Shown here: one piece after another, positions 12,051 through 23,351 of the stretch
Position numbering within the stretch: the first letter of the stretch is position 1
How the letters are laid out: each line of letters opens with the position of its first letter
Origin: Phyto melanocephala
Taxonomy: Eukaryota; Arthropoda; Insecta; Diptera; Rhinophoridae
Direction of reading: 5' to 3'
Assembly: GCA_941918925.1 (NCBI GenBank)
Contig: OW799236.1
Span: 89,957,716 to 90,021,715, forward strand
Length of the DNA stretch: 64,000 nt
Translations under genes and position numbers: made by a program
The notes under the pieces: generated by a model
Database searches by the model: none
What the model saw: only the letters and a program-made list of their open reading frames with translations
Told to the model about the DNA's origin: nothing

Positions 12051-12802
12051 TTTTTATACCCTTTACACAGTTAACAAGTAACAGTGCTATATTCAGCCGT
12101 GCCGAATCTTATATACCCTTCACAACGTGTAGTCATGCAATAACAATTGTTTGTATCACCATTCATCTCATATAAAATACGTACATACATGTAAAAAACA
12201 TACCAAAAAAAAAATTAAATTTAAAATTAAAAAAAAACAAGTAAGAGCGCTATATTCGGCCGTGCCGAATCTTATATATCCTTCACAACGTGAATTCATG
12301 CAATAACAGTGGTTTGTGTCACCATTTATCCCATATGAAATACGTACATACATATAAAAACATACATATATAAAAACGTCCCATTGTAAAATTATAAATT
12401 CACGTATGAATGTTAAAAACAACAAAAAAAAAACAAAATTTTAAAAAAATTTAAAAAAAAAATTTAAAAAAAAAAATTTTTTTTAAAAAAAAATTTTTTA
12501 AAAAATTATTATGTATATCATATATAAAACAAAAAAAAAATAAAAAAAAAATTAAAAAAAAATAATAAAAATATAAATAATATATTATATAAAAAATAAA
12601 AAAAAAAAATAAAAAAAAAAAAATTTAAAAAAAAATTTTTTTGGCTCAGCTGGGATTCGATGCCACGTTTTTTCTAACCAGTATACAGGGTTGCCCATAT
12701 TCGACGGACCCATGTTTTTTTTAAAAAAATCAAAGAAAAAAATAAAAATTTGGCGGTTGGCAATCTTAATCATTTAATTTTTTCCAAGTAGATTTGTTTA
12801 CA

Positions 12803-13084
12803 TCAATTTTTGAATATGATATCTCTCAAATGGCCGCCTCTGGCGTTGATGGCGTATTGTGCCCTTTTTGCAGCATTTTCCATCGTTTTCGCCAACATTT
12901 CGGCCGGAATAGCGGCTATTTGTTCACGAATGTTGTCCTTGAGCTCTTCTAAGGTCCTTGGCTTGTTAACGTAAACCTTTGACTTCAAATATCCCCACAA
13001 GAAGAAGTCAGGCGGCGTCAAATCGGGCGAACGCGGTGGCCAGTCCAAATCACCACTTTTCGACATCAAACGGCCCGGAAACAA
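12803..13084 (-). pseudogene. mariner transposase, C-terminal fragment
   Basis: The minus-strand frame contains WPPRSPDLTPPDFFLWGYLK at about residues 16-35. This is the block around the third catalytic aspartate of mariner-family transposases (SPDL..). A helical stretch follows and the terminal GGHLRDIIF motif typical of the family's C-terminus. The first two catalytic acidic residues are absent because the centre of the gene is deleted. It encodes no active enzyme. Confidence 0.88.
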
Positions 13085-13108
13085 ATTCTTCAGAAAATCG
13101 ATTGTTTT

Positions 13109-13351
13109 TTATTTTTTTATGTTTTTATTTGGCCTCTTCGGATTAGAAAGAGCCTCACCAGTCGAAAATTTTTCGTATAAACGCTTAATGGTGTTCTTAG
13201 AAGGCGCACTTCTCACATTTTTTAATATTTTAAAAGCACGTTGAGTTTTCACAATTGACTTGTTCTGTTGAATGTAAATTTCAACTATTTCAGAGCGCTC
13301 GCGTCTCGTGTATTGTTGCATGGTAAAAATCTGCTTGGACTGACGCTTCAA
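13109..13351 (-). pseudogene. mariner transposase, N-terminal fragment
   Basis: An 80-residue frame with YTRRERSEIVEIYIQQNKS and APSKNTIKRLYEKF. This is the two-helix-turn-helix DNA-binding start of mariner-like transposases (usual form: R..VK.T..AF......PS..TI.RL..KF). It lies upstream (minus strand) of the C-terminal fragment at 12803-13084, and the break replaces the catalytic core. Confidence 0.8.
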
Positions 13352-14336
13352 ACGCGGTATGTCATTAAGCGATCTGACATCTCTGTCAAAAGTTATGGCG
13401 TTGCCAGATGGGTCCGTCGAATATGGGCAACCCTGTACATGTTTGTATGTATGTTGTTGTTGTAATGTTGCTTTTGTGAAAAAAAAATCGAGGTGGTCGT
13501 GGGTTTTTGCTCATATCTCAGTTGTTTATGTACCGATGTTTCTGATTTTCAATAGCGATCTACTCCCGAATATTTCTGATATTTTAATACCTCACCCGAG
13601 TCCAAGCGATGTCGGGGGGCTTCAAAAAGTTGATTTCAACATACACACGGACAGACGGTCAGACGGACAGACGGACAGACTGACAGCGCTTAATCGACTC
13701 CCCTATTCATAAGCTTTCAGAAAATATATACTTTATGAGGTCGGAAATCAAAATTGTAGAAATTTCACACGGAATGACAAACCTATATATACCCTTTTTC
13801 ACTGTGTGAAGGGTATAATAATAAAAAAAAAAATTAAAAAAAATTTTAAAAAATTCTTTTAAAAAAATTTTTAAAAAACATTAAAAAAAATATATAAAAA
13901 AAATAATAAAATATAAATAACATATTAAATAAAATAAAATAAAAAAAAATTCTTTTGGCTCAACTGGAATTCGATGCCACGTTTACCTTAACCAGTATGT
14001 ATGTAGGTTTTTGTTGTAATTGTGAAAAAAACGAGGTGGTCGTGGTTTTTTGCTCATATCTCAGAAAGTTATGGGGCGATTGTGTTAAATTTCAATAGCG
14101 ATTCATTCCTGGATATTTCCAAGAGATTGATACCATATAGAGATCTGATGAACATATAGTTGCTTCTAAAAGTTGATTTCAACCAACACACGGACAGACG
14201 GTCAGGGCTTAATCGACTCCCCATAAGCTTTCAGAAAATATATACTTTATGGGGTCGGAAATGAAAATTGTAGAAATTACAGACGGAATGACAAAGCTAT
14301 ATATACCCTTGTGTGGTGCAGGTATAAAAAGGGTAT

Positions 14337-15779
14337 AAAAAGAGAGATCATGAAATGAAATAAATTATTTAACCGCACTTTATTCTAACAAGTGTATAGA
14401 GCTCATGCATATTTGGTAAAAAGCTTTCAAAAAATCACTTTGCACTATTTCCAATTTTTTATTTTTTTTCTGGATTCATTTTAAATTTTCTCTTATTTTT
14501 ATTAAGACAATGTAATAATAATCTGGAATACCATACCTCTAGTTTTGTATTGTATATCACTAGTTTTTCGAAAACTTGGACAATAAGAAAAATAATAGTT
14601 GCTGCCATTGAAAACTTCAATTCAAATGAAAATCTAGAAGTTAAATAGATGATGTTTACATAGTAGTTGATTTCGATAATACAATTCACTCCACTAATCT
14701 TTCATTATCACAAATAAATTTCTTTATAAAAATAAATAAAAAATTTAATTGAACTCAAGCCAGAACAAAATTTTAAAATATCGGTTTAAAACCAAAATTT
14801 CGACAATAAAAACTAAAGTTACATAATAAAATTGTTATTTATGTTTTTTAGGGACTTAGCACATTTGCATACCATAAAAAAAAACTTCAGCTTAGAATCG
14901 ACATACAACCACTATCTTACTGCTTAAAGATCTTAATTTCGTATAAATTGGACATGGACAGTTTGCACACTAAGTTATCAATATAAATAACAATATTTAT
15001 ATACAAATATCAATAATAAAAAATAAAAAAAATTATATTTTATAGTTTTTCATTATGGAAGCAAATAAAATCTAATTTTATATATTTTTGGAAACAAAAC
15101 TATTATTAAAAGCAAAGAAGTTAAAACAAGAATATTTTATTTTTATTTTTTAGCATTAAATACATACCGTCAAGACTCTGTAACCATGTTCGATGAACTC
15201 GATTTGTGTTAAAAAAGAAACATTTAACATGCCTTCTGTTTAATGATCAATTTGTTATGTTCTCTGATCGCACCGCCGTTGGTTATATTAAGTCCACACA
15301 GTCAGTCGCACTCATACATCATTCATTCGTTTATCCACAAACATACACCAGCTAAAGAGGAGTCGTCCCCTAATGACTTTCTGTTTGAGCTGGATGTTGT
15401 GTGCTGTTGTGTAAGTCGTAAGGTGGGTGTTAAGAATACATCTGATTTATATAAAGGACGAGTTTTTTTATTTTTGTTAACAAATGCAACATCAATACGT
15501 TAAATATTTAGTTTAGTTTAATCCCTCTTAATTTCTATTCAACCAACCAATACCTACAGTTTGTTTGTGCATCTGTAGAGATAAATGATGACTGTTGTTG
15601 TATGTTGGGTAGACTTTTAGTCGTCTTTTGTTTAAAATATGTGTACATACTCCACGTTTCACAACGTCAGTTTGTCTGTGGGGTTTTGGAACTAAAATCT
15701 ACGAAGTTTTAATAAGTATATGTTTTATAACGGTACTATAAACGTTTATGTGGTCACATGATAAGTATGTGTTATGATA
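14337..15779. other. Intergenic spacer with one two-copy repeat
   Basis: AT-rich, with no gene recognised; frames at 14459-14689 and 15243-15503 lack similarity. Positions 15493-15603 are related to 25874-25972 (both start caatacgttaaatatt and share tttaatccYtcttaattt), so an unnamed dispersed repeat is present at the right end. Confidence 0.45.
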
Positions 15780-16592
15780 CAGAGTGTGCCAAAAGTCACG
15801 GGGTTTAAATATTCAATAACTTTTTCGTTTGTATTTTTTTTTTGCAGATTATAAAAAAACACCAAAAGAAGAAATAACTGTGAATAACAACGAAACAAAG
15901 AACTAGAATATAATCAGCGATCAATTATTAAAACGCTTAGAGCATATCGTCGACAATTTGTCGTCAGATTTTTGCCCCCTTAAGCAATGATTCATTGCTT
16001 AGTTCATCGTCAACACTACTAACATGGCACCGTAAGAGATTTGCTCGAACCAGTAGACCACGTTTAATTTGCACTGCAAAAAATATTTAACGTCTACCAG
16101 AAGGCGTTCATTTATTAATAATCAGAACTGCAGACTCTGGGGATCTGAACATCCAAGAGCTTTTCATACACGCCAATTGGCCACTCTATTAGATGTTTAG
16201 TATAGTACGTCATTTCATCTGAAAATATTATTGAGCCTTACTTCTTAAAAAATTAAGATGATTTATGATGAAAATTTTTTAAAGTCCTGCTCTTGAAAAC
16301 AGACCTGAGATAAGATTTCAACAGGATAGAGTCACTGCCTACACTTCTGGAGAGCAAAAAACTTTCCAAAATTCGAAAACTAATTGCTAGTGCGTTCGCT
16401 AGATTTTCCTTTGGTATTTTTTGAAACAGTGAGTATACGTGAAAAATCCAGAAAATATCTTTGAACTCAAGGATCATTATTTCCAATTTTAATTTTTCAT
16501 ATTTTATAATCTGAAAAGAAAAAAATTATAAACAAAAAAGTTATTTAATTTTTAAACTTAACTAACTCTTAACTAACTCTTGGCCCACCCTG
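15780..16592 (+). mobile_element. Degenerate mariner/IS630-type element with TA duplication
   Basis: The ends CAGAGTGTGCCAAAAGT and, at the right in reverse complement, CAGGGTGGGCCAAGAGT form an inverted repeat, flanked by TA at 15778-15779 and 16593-16594. The + strand near 15930-16110 reads, through stops and shifts, RAYRRQFV..(P)..IHCLVHR..HGTVRDLLEPV. This is the paired-like helix-turn-helix N-terminus of fly IS630/mariner transposases (LP...TI..LV..F...GTV.D...GR). The catalytic part is not recognisable; the 77-aa minus frame at 16253-16486 is chance. Confidence 0.75.
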
Positions 16593-16734
16593 TATAATCC
16601 AACTACAGCCCTTCAGATATGTAATTATTAATATTTATTTTAAATGGGACTTGAACTCTAAATTCTTTTTAAAACCGTAAACAAGTGTGAATTTGAATTA
16701 AAGCTTGAAAACTTTAAAATTTTGTTTTTAAATC

Positions 16735-17300
16735 AAATATGTATGTATATTCTTAAATCTATGTAATAAACCCAAAGCTGGAGAAAGTTTTTTTAAGATT
16801 CTTTATATGAATATCCCACATAAGATTTCCCTGTAAATAAATTCCCACATATTTTACCGTTGTGACTTCCATTATATCATTTCCATTAACAAAAATGCTA
16901 AAATTTTTATTGATACGAACACGAGGCCAAAATCTAATAAGATTTGTTTTAGCAGGATTTAAAAAGAGCTTATTAATGCGTATATATTCCGAAATAAAAG
17001 CTGCATTGCTTTCGACATATGGCTTTAGTATAGTTTCTTACTCATAAAGATAAAATACACTTATGTATGTATATCATCACCATATAAATACTGCCATTTT
17101 CCCAGTTAATTCAAGGGATTTTAAATCATTATTATATATCGAAAACAACAAAGGGCACAACGCAATTCCCTGGGGAACTTCATAATTTGAGCAAATCGTT
17201 AAATAACTTATAAGAAAAGAAAGCTCAATCCATTGAAAACCATAATAATTATCATTATTATCATTAAGATCAAAACCTTTCGGTAAATCTTGTCAAACGA
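16735..17300 (-). pseudogene. jockey-like LINE reverse transcriptase fragment
   Basis: Minus-strand translation across shifts gives VPQGIALCPLLFSIYNNDL (around 17150-17200; canonical VPQGSVLGPLLF.IYINDL). YGDD follows (17073-17084 complement), matching the YADD catalytic motif, then LFLNPAKTNLIRF and VKYVGIYLQGNLMWDIHI, all standard blocks of the jockey-clade reverse transcriptase in the right order. Frame changes and a stop separate them, so the copy is dead. Its 5' and 3' ends are missing. Confidence 0.85.
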
Positions 17301-17433
17301 TACTAAACAACAATAACAAAGCAGTTTGATTTGACGTTATCTGTCAAAAAAGCCTATTAAAATTCAAAATTCACGATGAATCACTACAAAAAGAAAGAAA
17401 AAATTTTTCCCATCTTCATAATCAATTTGTAGG

Positions 17434-18205
17434 TTTGTTGTCATTCCGTGTAAAATTTCTACAATATTCATTTCCAAATCCATTAAGTATATATTTTCTA
17501 AAAGATTATATTTAGGAGAGTCGATTGACCATTGTCCGTCTGTCCGTGTGTGTGTTGAAATAAGTTTTTATGTTTGTGGTATTAAAATATACGAATTATT
17601 CGAAGCAGATCGGTATTAAAAATCAGCATAATTGCCTTATAACTTTCTGAGTTATAAGCAAAAAGGCACGACTGGCTTATTTTTACCACAAAAGATACAA
17701 TTTTTCAGCCGTTGAATAATTTTAGGCAGATGGGTCACTAATCGGCAAAGTTATAGGCAAAAATTATTTGAAAAAATATAAATTTTTTTTAATATATCAA
17801 ATTTTTCAAGTTAATAATTAATCTTTGGACACTTTAAAGACACCAAATTATAACCTGCGGTCTCAAAACTTATTTCTGAGAAAAACTAACAAATTAGCTG
17901 TTTCTTAAAATTTACCCCCGAAAATCGACTTCTTTTCAGTTTCTGCACGGTATTTAATTCTACGAGGGTACAAAGTGTAAGCGCTTGACCAGTAAATACA
18001 GTCCAAGATTAAATGGCGAATATATGAGTCAAATATAGTAGTTACGGCTTTGTTCCCTTTAACCCCCGCAATATTGATACCAAATAAAAGGGCTTGTCCA
18101 GTAGAATAAAATAAACTATAAAAAGTGTAAAATCCGAGATGACGTTTGAAACAAAATGACGGAAATTTATTTTTTAACTCCATCAATATGGGATTGACTA
18201 GTAGG
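17434..18205 (+). repeat. HINE-like family C copy, 3' end cut by A8
   Basis: It begins gtttgttgtcattccgtgtaaaatttc, with a degenerate core (ccattaagtatatattttc) and a short gtccgtctgtccgtgtg run. Family C interior follows: tgagttataagcaaaaaggc, gatgggtcactaatcggcaaagttatagg, aaataaaagggcttgtccagtag. The hairpin end is missing; family A copy A8 begins at that point. Confidence 0.7.
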
Positions 18206-18210
18206 ACACA

Positions 18211-18970
18211 GTGCCGAATCTTATATACCCTTCACAACGTGTAGTCATGCAATAACAGTAGTTTGTGTCACCATTCATCCCATATAAAATACGTACATAC
18301 ATAAAAAAACATACATATACAAAAAACATCCCATTGTAAAATTATAAATTCACGTATGTATGTTAAAAAAACAAAAAAAAAAAAAAAAACAAAAAAAAAT
18401 TTAAAAAAAATAAAAAAAAATTATTATATACATAATATATATAAAACAAACAAAAAATTAAAAAAAAAAAAAAAATTAAAAAAAAATAAAAATATAAATA
18501 ATATATTAAATAAAAAATAAAAAAAAATAAAAAAAATTAAAAAAAAATTTTTTTTGGCTCAGCTGGGATTCGATGCCACGTTTTCTCTAACCAGTATACA
18601 CGTTTGTATGTATGTATGTTGTTGTTGTAATGTTGTTTTTGTGAAAAAAAAATCGAGGTGGTCGTGGGTTTTTGCTCATATCTCAGTTGTTTATGTACCA
18701 ATGTTTCTGATTTTCAATACCGATCTACTCCCGAATATTTCTGATATATTAATACCTTAGCCGGGTCCAACCTATGTCGGGGGGCTTCAAAAAGTTGATT
18801 TCAACATACACACGGTCAGACGGACAGACTGACAGAGCTTAATCGACTCCCCTATTCATAAGCTTTCAGAAAATATATACTTTATGGGGTCGGAAACGAA
18901 AATTGTAGAAATTTTACACGGAATGACAAACCTATATATACCCTTTTTCACTGTGTGAAGGGTATAAAAA
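18211..18970 (-). repeat. HINE-like family A copy A8, 3' end truncated
   Basis: It starts within the terminal hairpin (gtgccgaatcttatataccc); the aacaagtaagagcgctatattcggcc end is absent. The A/T tract, ggctcagctgggattcgatg segment, (GTCY)n, core and 5' palindrome to 18970 are present. Loss of the 3' end suggests recombination or imprecise insertion at the junction with the family C copy on its left. Confidence 0.82.
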
Positions 18971-19138
18971 TAAGATGTGTTAGTTAGTGTATTTGGATAA
19001 GTTTTGATAGTACAAAATTAGAAATATTTTCGATATGTTTTTTTTTTCTGTGAGTATGTCGTGATGATGAGTGGTTATTTTCCACTATATTAAAGTAAGC
19101 GCACATGTGTGTAAGCACACAAAAATCAAGACCAATTA

Positions 19139-20514
19139 CACTGCTCTGCAGCAAAATCCTCCATTTAATAAAACTATATGGACTATATGGATTTTGACGC
19201 GCTGAACTCAAATCCGTTGTCGGTTTTTATACCCTTCACACAGTGAAAAAGGGTATATATAGGTTTGTCATTCCGTGTGAAATTTCTACAATTTTGATTT
19301 CCGACCCCATAAAGTATATATTTTCTGAAAGCTTATGAAGAGAGGAGTCGATTAAGCCCTGACCGTCTGTCCGTCTGTCCGTCTGACCGTCTGTCCGTGT
19401 GTATGTTGAAATCAACTTTTTGAAGCCCCCCGACATAGGTTGGACCCGGGTAAGGTATTAAAATATCAGAAATATTCGGGAGTAGATCGCTATTGAAAAT
19501 CAGAAACATCGGTACATAAACATCTGAGATATGAGCAAAAACCCACGACCACCTCGATTTTTTTTTCACAAAAGCAACATTACAACAACAACATACATAC
19601 ATACAAACGTGTATACTGGTTAGAGAAAACGTGGCATCGAATCCCAGCTGAGCCAAAAAAATTTTTTTTTAATTTTTTTAAAATTTTTTTTTTTTATTTT
19701 TTTTTTATTTTTTTTTTAATTTTTTATTTAATATATTATTTATATTATTATTTTTTTTTTTTTTAATTTTTTTTTTTTTAATTTATTTTTTATTTTTTTT
19801 TGTTTTGTATATATTATATACATAATAATTTTTTAAAAATTTTTTTTTTTTTTAAATTTTTTTTAAATTTTTTTTTTTAAATTTTTTTTAAAATTTTTTT
19901 TTTTTTTGTTTTTTTTTAACATTAACACGTGAATTTATAATTTTACAATGGGACGTTTTTATATATGTATGTTTTTATATGTATGTACGTATTTCATATG
20001 GGATGAATGGTGACACAAACCACTGTTATTGCATGAATTCACGTTGTGAAGGGTATATAAGATTCGGCACGGCCGAATATAGCGCTCTTACTTGTTTTCC
20101 ATCAGATCGGGATTTTTTTTTATGGGCGTGGCAAATTTTTCCCCCTAACTTAGTCAGGTACGGACACATATTTAATCCTAACTCGAGAACCAGTTATCCG
20201 ATTTTCAAAAATAAAACACCAAAAAATGTGTTATAAATTTTTTTTTATATCATTGAAATACAATTTTTCTCTATCTCTTATCGTTTTGGAGTTATTTAGA
20301 AATTATTGGAGAAAAAAAAATTTTTTCGTGCAAAATTCGTAATATTTTTCAATTTAAAAATGGAATTAAAAAAAATATAAGGCAAATATTCCACCTTTTA
20401 AACTTTTTTCTGAGAACTACTTATCTTAAAAATAAAAAAAGCCATAAACCATAAAAATTGGTTAAAAAATGTAGATTTTATTGTCAATTTACCGCAGGTA
20501 CCCAATATTGTAAT
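19139..20514 (+). repeat. Left terminal inverted repeat of the 4.2-kb transposon, interrupted by A10
   Basis: The arm runs from CACTGCTCTGCAGC to aggtacccaatattg. The interruption is between ..gttgtcggtttt (19228) and ttccatcagatcggg (20097). The right arm at 23246-23266 keeps the uninterrupted T run, so the insertion is younger than the transposon. Confidence 0.85.
19229..20096 (+). repeat. HINE-like family A copy A10, nested in the left inverted repeat
   Basis: A complete copy from tatacccttcacacagtg (5' palindrome), through core, (GTCY)n (19363-19400), ggttggacccgggtaagg and a long T/A tract (19656-19920), to the hairpin ATTCGGCACGGCCGAAT (20062-20078) and gcgctcttacttgtt. It lies in a T run of the host element, as do A3 and A9. 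Confidence 0.87.
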
Positions 20515-20840
20515 ACAACCAGCCTTACATATGATATATGTAACATCTCGTTAAGTGAGCAGGTAATAGAACTGAAGTACAACGATATTTTGCATGGTTC
20601 TTGGAATTAATATTTATAACATAGTATTTTTCAATTACCTGTGATTTCAAATTAAGAAAATTAGGGTATATTCTGGTATTTATTGTATATATAGAAGCTA
20701 ATGGGCTATAAGTAAGTCACTTTTAATTTGAATATCGTGCGGTTAAAATCGGCAACAGTAAATAGATCTTATAGTGTACTTTGTTATTGTGTAAAGAAAT
20801 AAAGCAATTAAAGAATCCACAAACGCTTTCATATTACAAA

Positions 20841-22474
20841 ATGTCAAGGATTTGTAACAAATCTCCAAATTTATTTTGTTACGTTTGTGGCAATCTAACT
20901 TTAAGTTCTCAACGGGAGACAATATCTTCCAAGATTAAGGATGCTTATCGCCGTTATTTTGGGTTTCCTATCGATGATAGAGATAAAAATTGGCTGCCGA
21001 AAATATGTTGTAGTAGCTGTGGTAAGTCTTTAAGATGTTGGGTAAAAGGAAGTTATAAGTCTTTGCCGTTTATGAAGCCAGCGATTTGGAGTGAACCACA
21101 AAATCATCAAAATGATTGCTACTTTTGCCTTACCAAAACACGTGGGTTTACAAAAAAAACAAAAAATTAAGTTATATCCAAATACTACATGCGTCAAACG
21201 ACCAGTTTACCAGTTTACAAGTAAATTTTTACCTCCATTGCCTCCTACAGACGATGAAGAAGATAGGGTTTCTTCAGAAACTGAATTCACTTACGCTAGC
21301 ATGGGTGTTTCTTCGAATTCATTTGGAAGTCCAACGAGTAAACCTTATTTTCCGAATCAAACTGATATGAACAACTTAGTTCGTAAATTAGGGCTCTCAA
21401 AAAACAAGTCTGAGCTTTTTGCATCCCAATTAAAAGAATGGAATTTGGTGCAAAAGGACGTTAATGTCTCGTACTTTCGAAATAGAGAACAACCTTTTTT
21501 GAGTTATTTCAGCAGAGAAGAAGGTTTGGTATTTTGTGATAATGCTGATGGACTTTTGCGACAACTGTGTTTCAGTCATAATTCTGAGGATTGGCGGCTT
21601 TTTATTGATTCATCCAAGACAAGTTTGAAAGCCGTTTTACTTCATAATGGCAACAAATTGCCATCGGTCCCACTCGCGTATGCAAGAAATATGAAAGAAA
21701 ACTATTGTAGCATGAAGATGATACTACAAAAAATTTTTATATTCACATTACTCATGGAACGTATGTGCAGATTTGAAAGTCGTAGCAATGTTAAATGGAT
21801 TGCAAAGTGGATATACCAAGTTTTGTTGCTTCTTATGTGAATGGGATAGCCGCGCGAAAGAAAAACACTACAATGTTAAAATTTGACCGAAAATAGTAAA
21901 TTTTATTCCAGGAGAAAAAAGTGTAGCAGAAGAGCCTTTAATACAAAAAGAAAAAATTATTCTGCCTCCTCTTCACAAGGCAATGAACAAGGACGGTGAA
22001 GGATTTTTATACATCAAAAGCAAATTTCCTAGAATCAGCGATGCTAAAGTAAAAGAAGGCATATTTGTAGGTCCACAAATACGACAGCTTATGAAGGACG
22101 AGGTCTTTAGAATGAAATTGAAGAATGTGGAAGAAAGAGCATGGACAGCTTTTGTGAATATATGCCACAATTTTTTGGGAAACAGAAAAGCTGAAAACTA
22201 CCATGAAATCATCGAAGAACTACTTTCTGCCTACAAGGCTCTAAAGTGTAATATGTCCCTTAAAATTCATTTTTTAGACTGGCATCTAGATTTTTTTCCG
22301 GATAATCTTGGTGCTGTATCAGACGAACATGGTAAAAGGTTCCATCAAGATATGTTACGTATAGAGAAGCGCTATAATGGAAACCCATCGGAAGGAATGC
22401 TTGCAGATTTTTGTTGGTCAATTTGGCAAGAATCTCAAACTGATAATATTAATAAAAAAATAAATATTAATTAA
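20841..22474 (+). pseudogene. Transposase-like gene of the 4.2-kb transposon, broken in three frames
   Basis: The frame opens MSRICNKSPNLFCYVCG at 20841. C13-x2-C16, C57-x2-C60 and C92-x2-C95 suggest an N-terminal zinc-binding region. It leaves frame at an A-rich run near 21150. It resumes in frame 1 (..LRQLCFSHNSEDWRLFIDSSK..SLKAVLLHNGN), then in frame 2 from about 21752 (SWNVCADLKVVAMLNGL, then CCFLCEWDSRA). A TGA follows at about 21886, and the frame continues 21983-22474 with PRISDAKVKEGIFVGPQIRQ and SDEHGKRFHQDML to a TAA. Asp in FIDSSK and CADLKV and an acidic residue near SDEHG could be the catalytic triad, which is inference. Similar proteins occur as uncharacterised transposon proteins in arthropods, from memory. 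Two frameshifts, one nonsense codon and a probable short deletion make it inactive. Confidence 0.8.
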
Positions 22475-22840
22475 AGAAAACTAAAGTTGAATCTCCGCAT
22501 ACAACGGAACAGCTTAAGCTACTTTTTTATTTTAACAATGTTTCCTAAATAAAAATTAATAATTATTAACAAAAAATTTGTGTTATTTAAAATAAAAAAA
22601 TTTAGAGGCTGTAAATATTTTAATTTTTTATTGTAATTTGAAGTTATTTACGGGTGACGATAGGGTGGGTGCTTTAAGCGAGGCGTTGTTACAAAATTAC
22701 AATCTGACAAATTTTTTTGCTTGTATTTGTTTTTGTTGTACAAAAATAGATAGAAGTAAAAAGTTGCCATTCATTGTCGCTACAAGGCGCTTTAGTGCGC
22801 CCACTCTGACGTTGTTTGCTGCATTACACATATTTGGTCA

Positions 22841-23351
22841 ATATTGGGTACCTGCGATAAATTGACAATAAAATCTACATTTTTTAACCAATTTTTATGG
22901 TTTATGGCTTTTTTTATTTTTAAGATAAGTAGTTCTCAGAAAAAAGTTTAAAATGTGGAATATTTGCCTTATATTTTTTTAATTCCATTTTTAAATTGAA
23001 AAATATTACGAATTTTGCACGAAAAAAATTTTTTTTCTCCAATAATTTCTAAATAACTCCAAAACGATAAGAGATAGAGAAAAATTGTATTTCAATGAAA
23101 TAAAAAAAAATTTATAATACATTTTTTGGTGTTTTATTTTTGAAAATCGGATGACTGGTTCTCGAGTTAGGATTAAATATGTGTCCGTACCTGACTAATT
23201 TAGGGGGAAAAATTTGCCACGCCCATAAAAAAAAATCCCGATCTGATGGAAAAAAACCGACAACGGATTTGAGTTCAGCGCGTCAAAATCCATATAGTCC
23301 ACATAGTTTTATTAAATGGGAAGACAAAAAATGTTTTTTTGCAGAGCAGTG
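22841..23351 (-). repeat. Right terminal inverted repeat of the 4.2-kb transposon
   Basis: Uninterrupted arm of about 511 bp, from caatattgggtacctgcg to ttgcagagcagtg. It contains gccacgcccata and ctcgagttaggattaaatat segments mirrored at 20127-20190. Confidence 0.85.

Larger units (their letters stand above)
12686..13435 (-). mobile_element. Internally deleted mariner with intact terminal inverted repeats
   Basis: Both ends begin CAGGGTTGCCCATATTCGAC, and the inverted repeats match over 28 bp (12686-12713 and 13408-13435). TA dinucleotides flank both sides (12684-12685 and 13436-13437), the target duplication of Tc1/mariner elements. The host sequence without it is visible in sister copies of the family A repeat. 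About 750 bp remains of an expected ~1.2-1.3 kb. Two minus-strand coding fragments correspond to the transposase N- and C-termini, with the middle lost. Perfect repeats suggest it could be moved in trans and is recent; that is inference. Confidence 0.95.
12237..13817 (-). repeat. HINE-like family A copy A7, nested in A6 and carrying a mariner
   Basis: It extends from aacaagtaagagcgc (hairpin ATTCGGCCGTGCCGAAT at about 12254-12270) to cactgtgtgaagggtataa at 13817. Removing the 750-bp mariner plus one TA rejoins the usual family sequence taaccagtatacatgtttgtatg. A7 entered an A run of A6. Confidence 0.83.
12054..14336 (-). repeat. HINE-like family A copy A6, split by A7; small outer palindrome remnant
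   Basis: A6 is 12072-12236 (hairpin end, A1-like subtype) plus 13818-14336 (A/T tract, ggctcaactgg segment, (GTCY)n and core). The two parts are separated by the complete copy A7. Outside A6, tataccctttacacagtt at 12056-12073 and aagggtataaaaag at 14328-14341 look like two halves of yet another 5' palindrome into which A6 inserted. That last step is inference from a few bases. Confidence 0.75.
19139..23351 (+). mobile_element. 4.2-kb DNA transposon with ~510-bp terminal inverted repeats
   Basis: The ends start CACTGCTCTGCA. The right arm 22841-23351 is matched in reverse complement by 19139-20514 once the 868-bp nested family A copy A10 is removed, with few mismatches over about 510 bp. Possible TTA duplications flank it (19136-19138 and 23352-23354). 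Between the arms is a single broken gene (20841-22474) of a transposase-like family with CxxC motifs. I do not recognise the superfamily with confidence. Very long TIRs around one transposase gene mark an autonomous element that has decayed. Confidence 0.85.
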
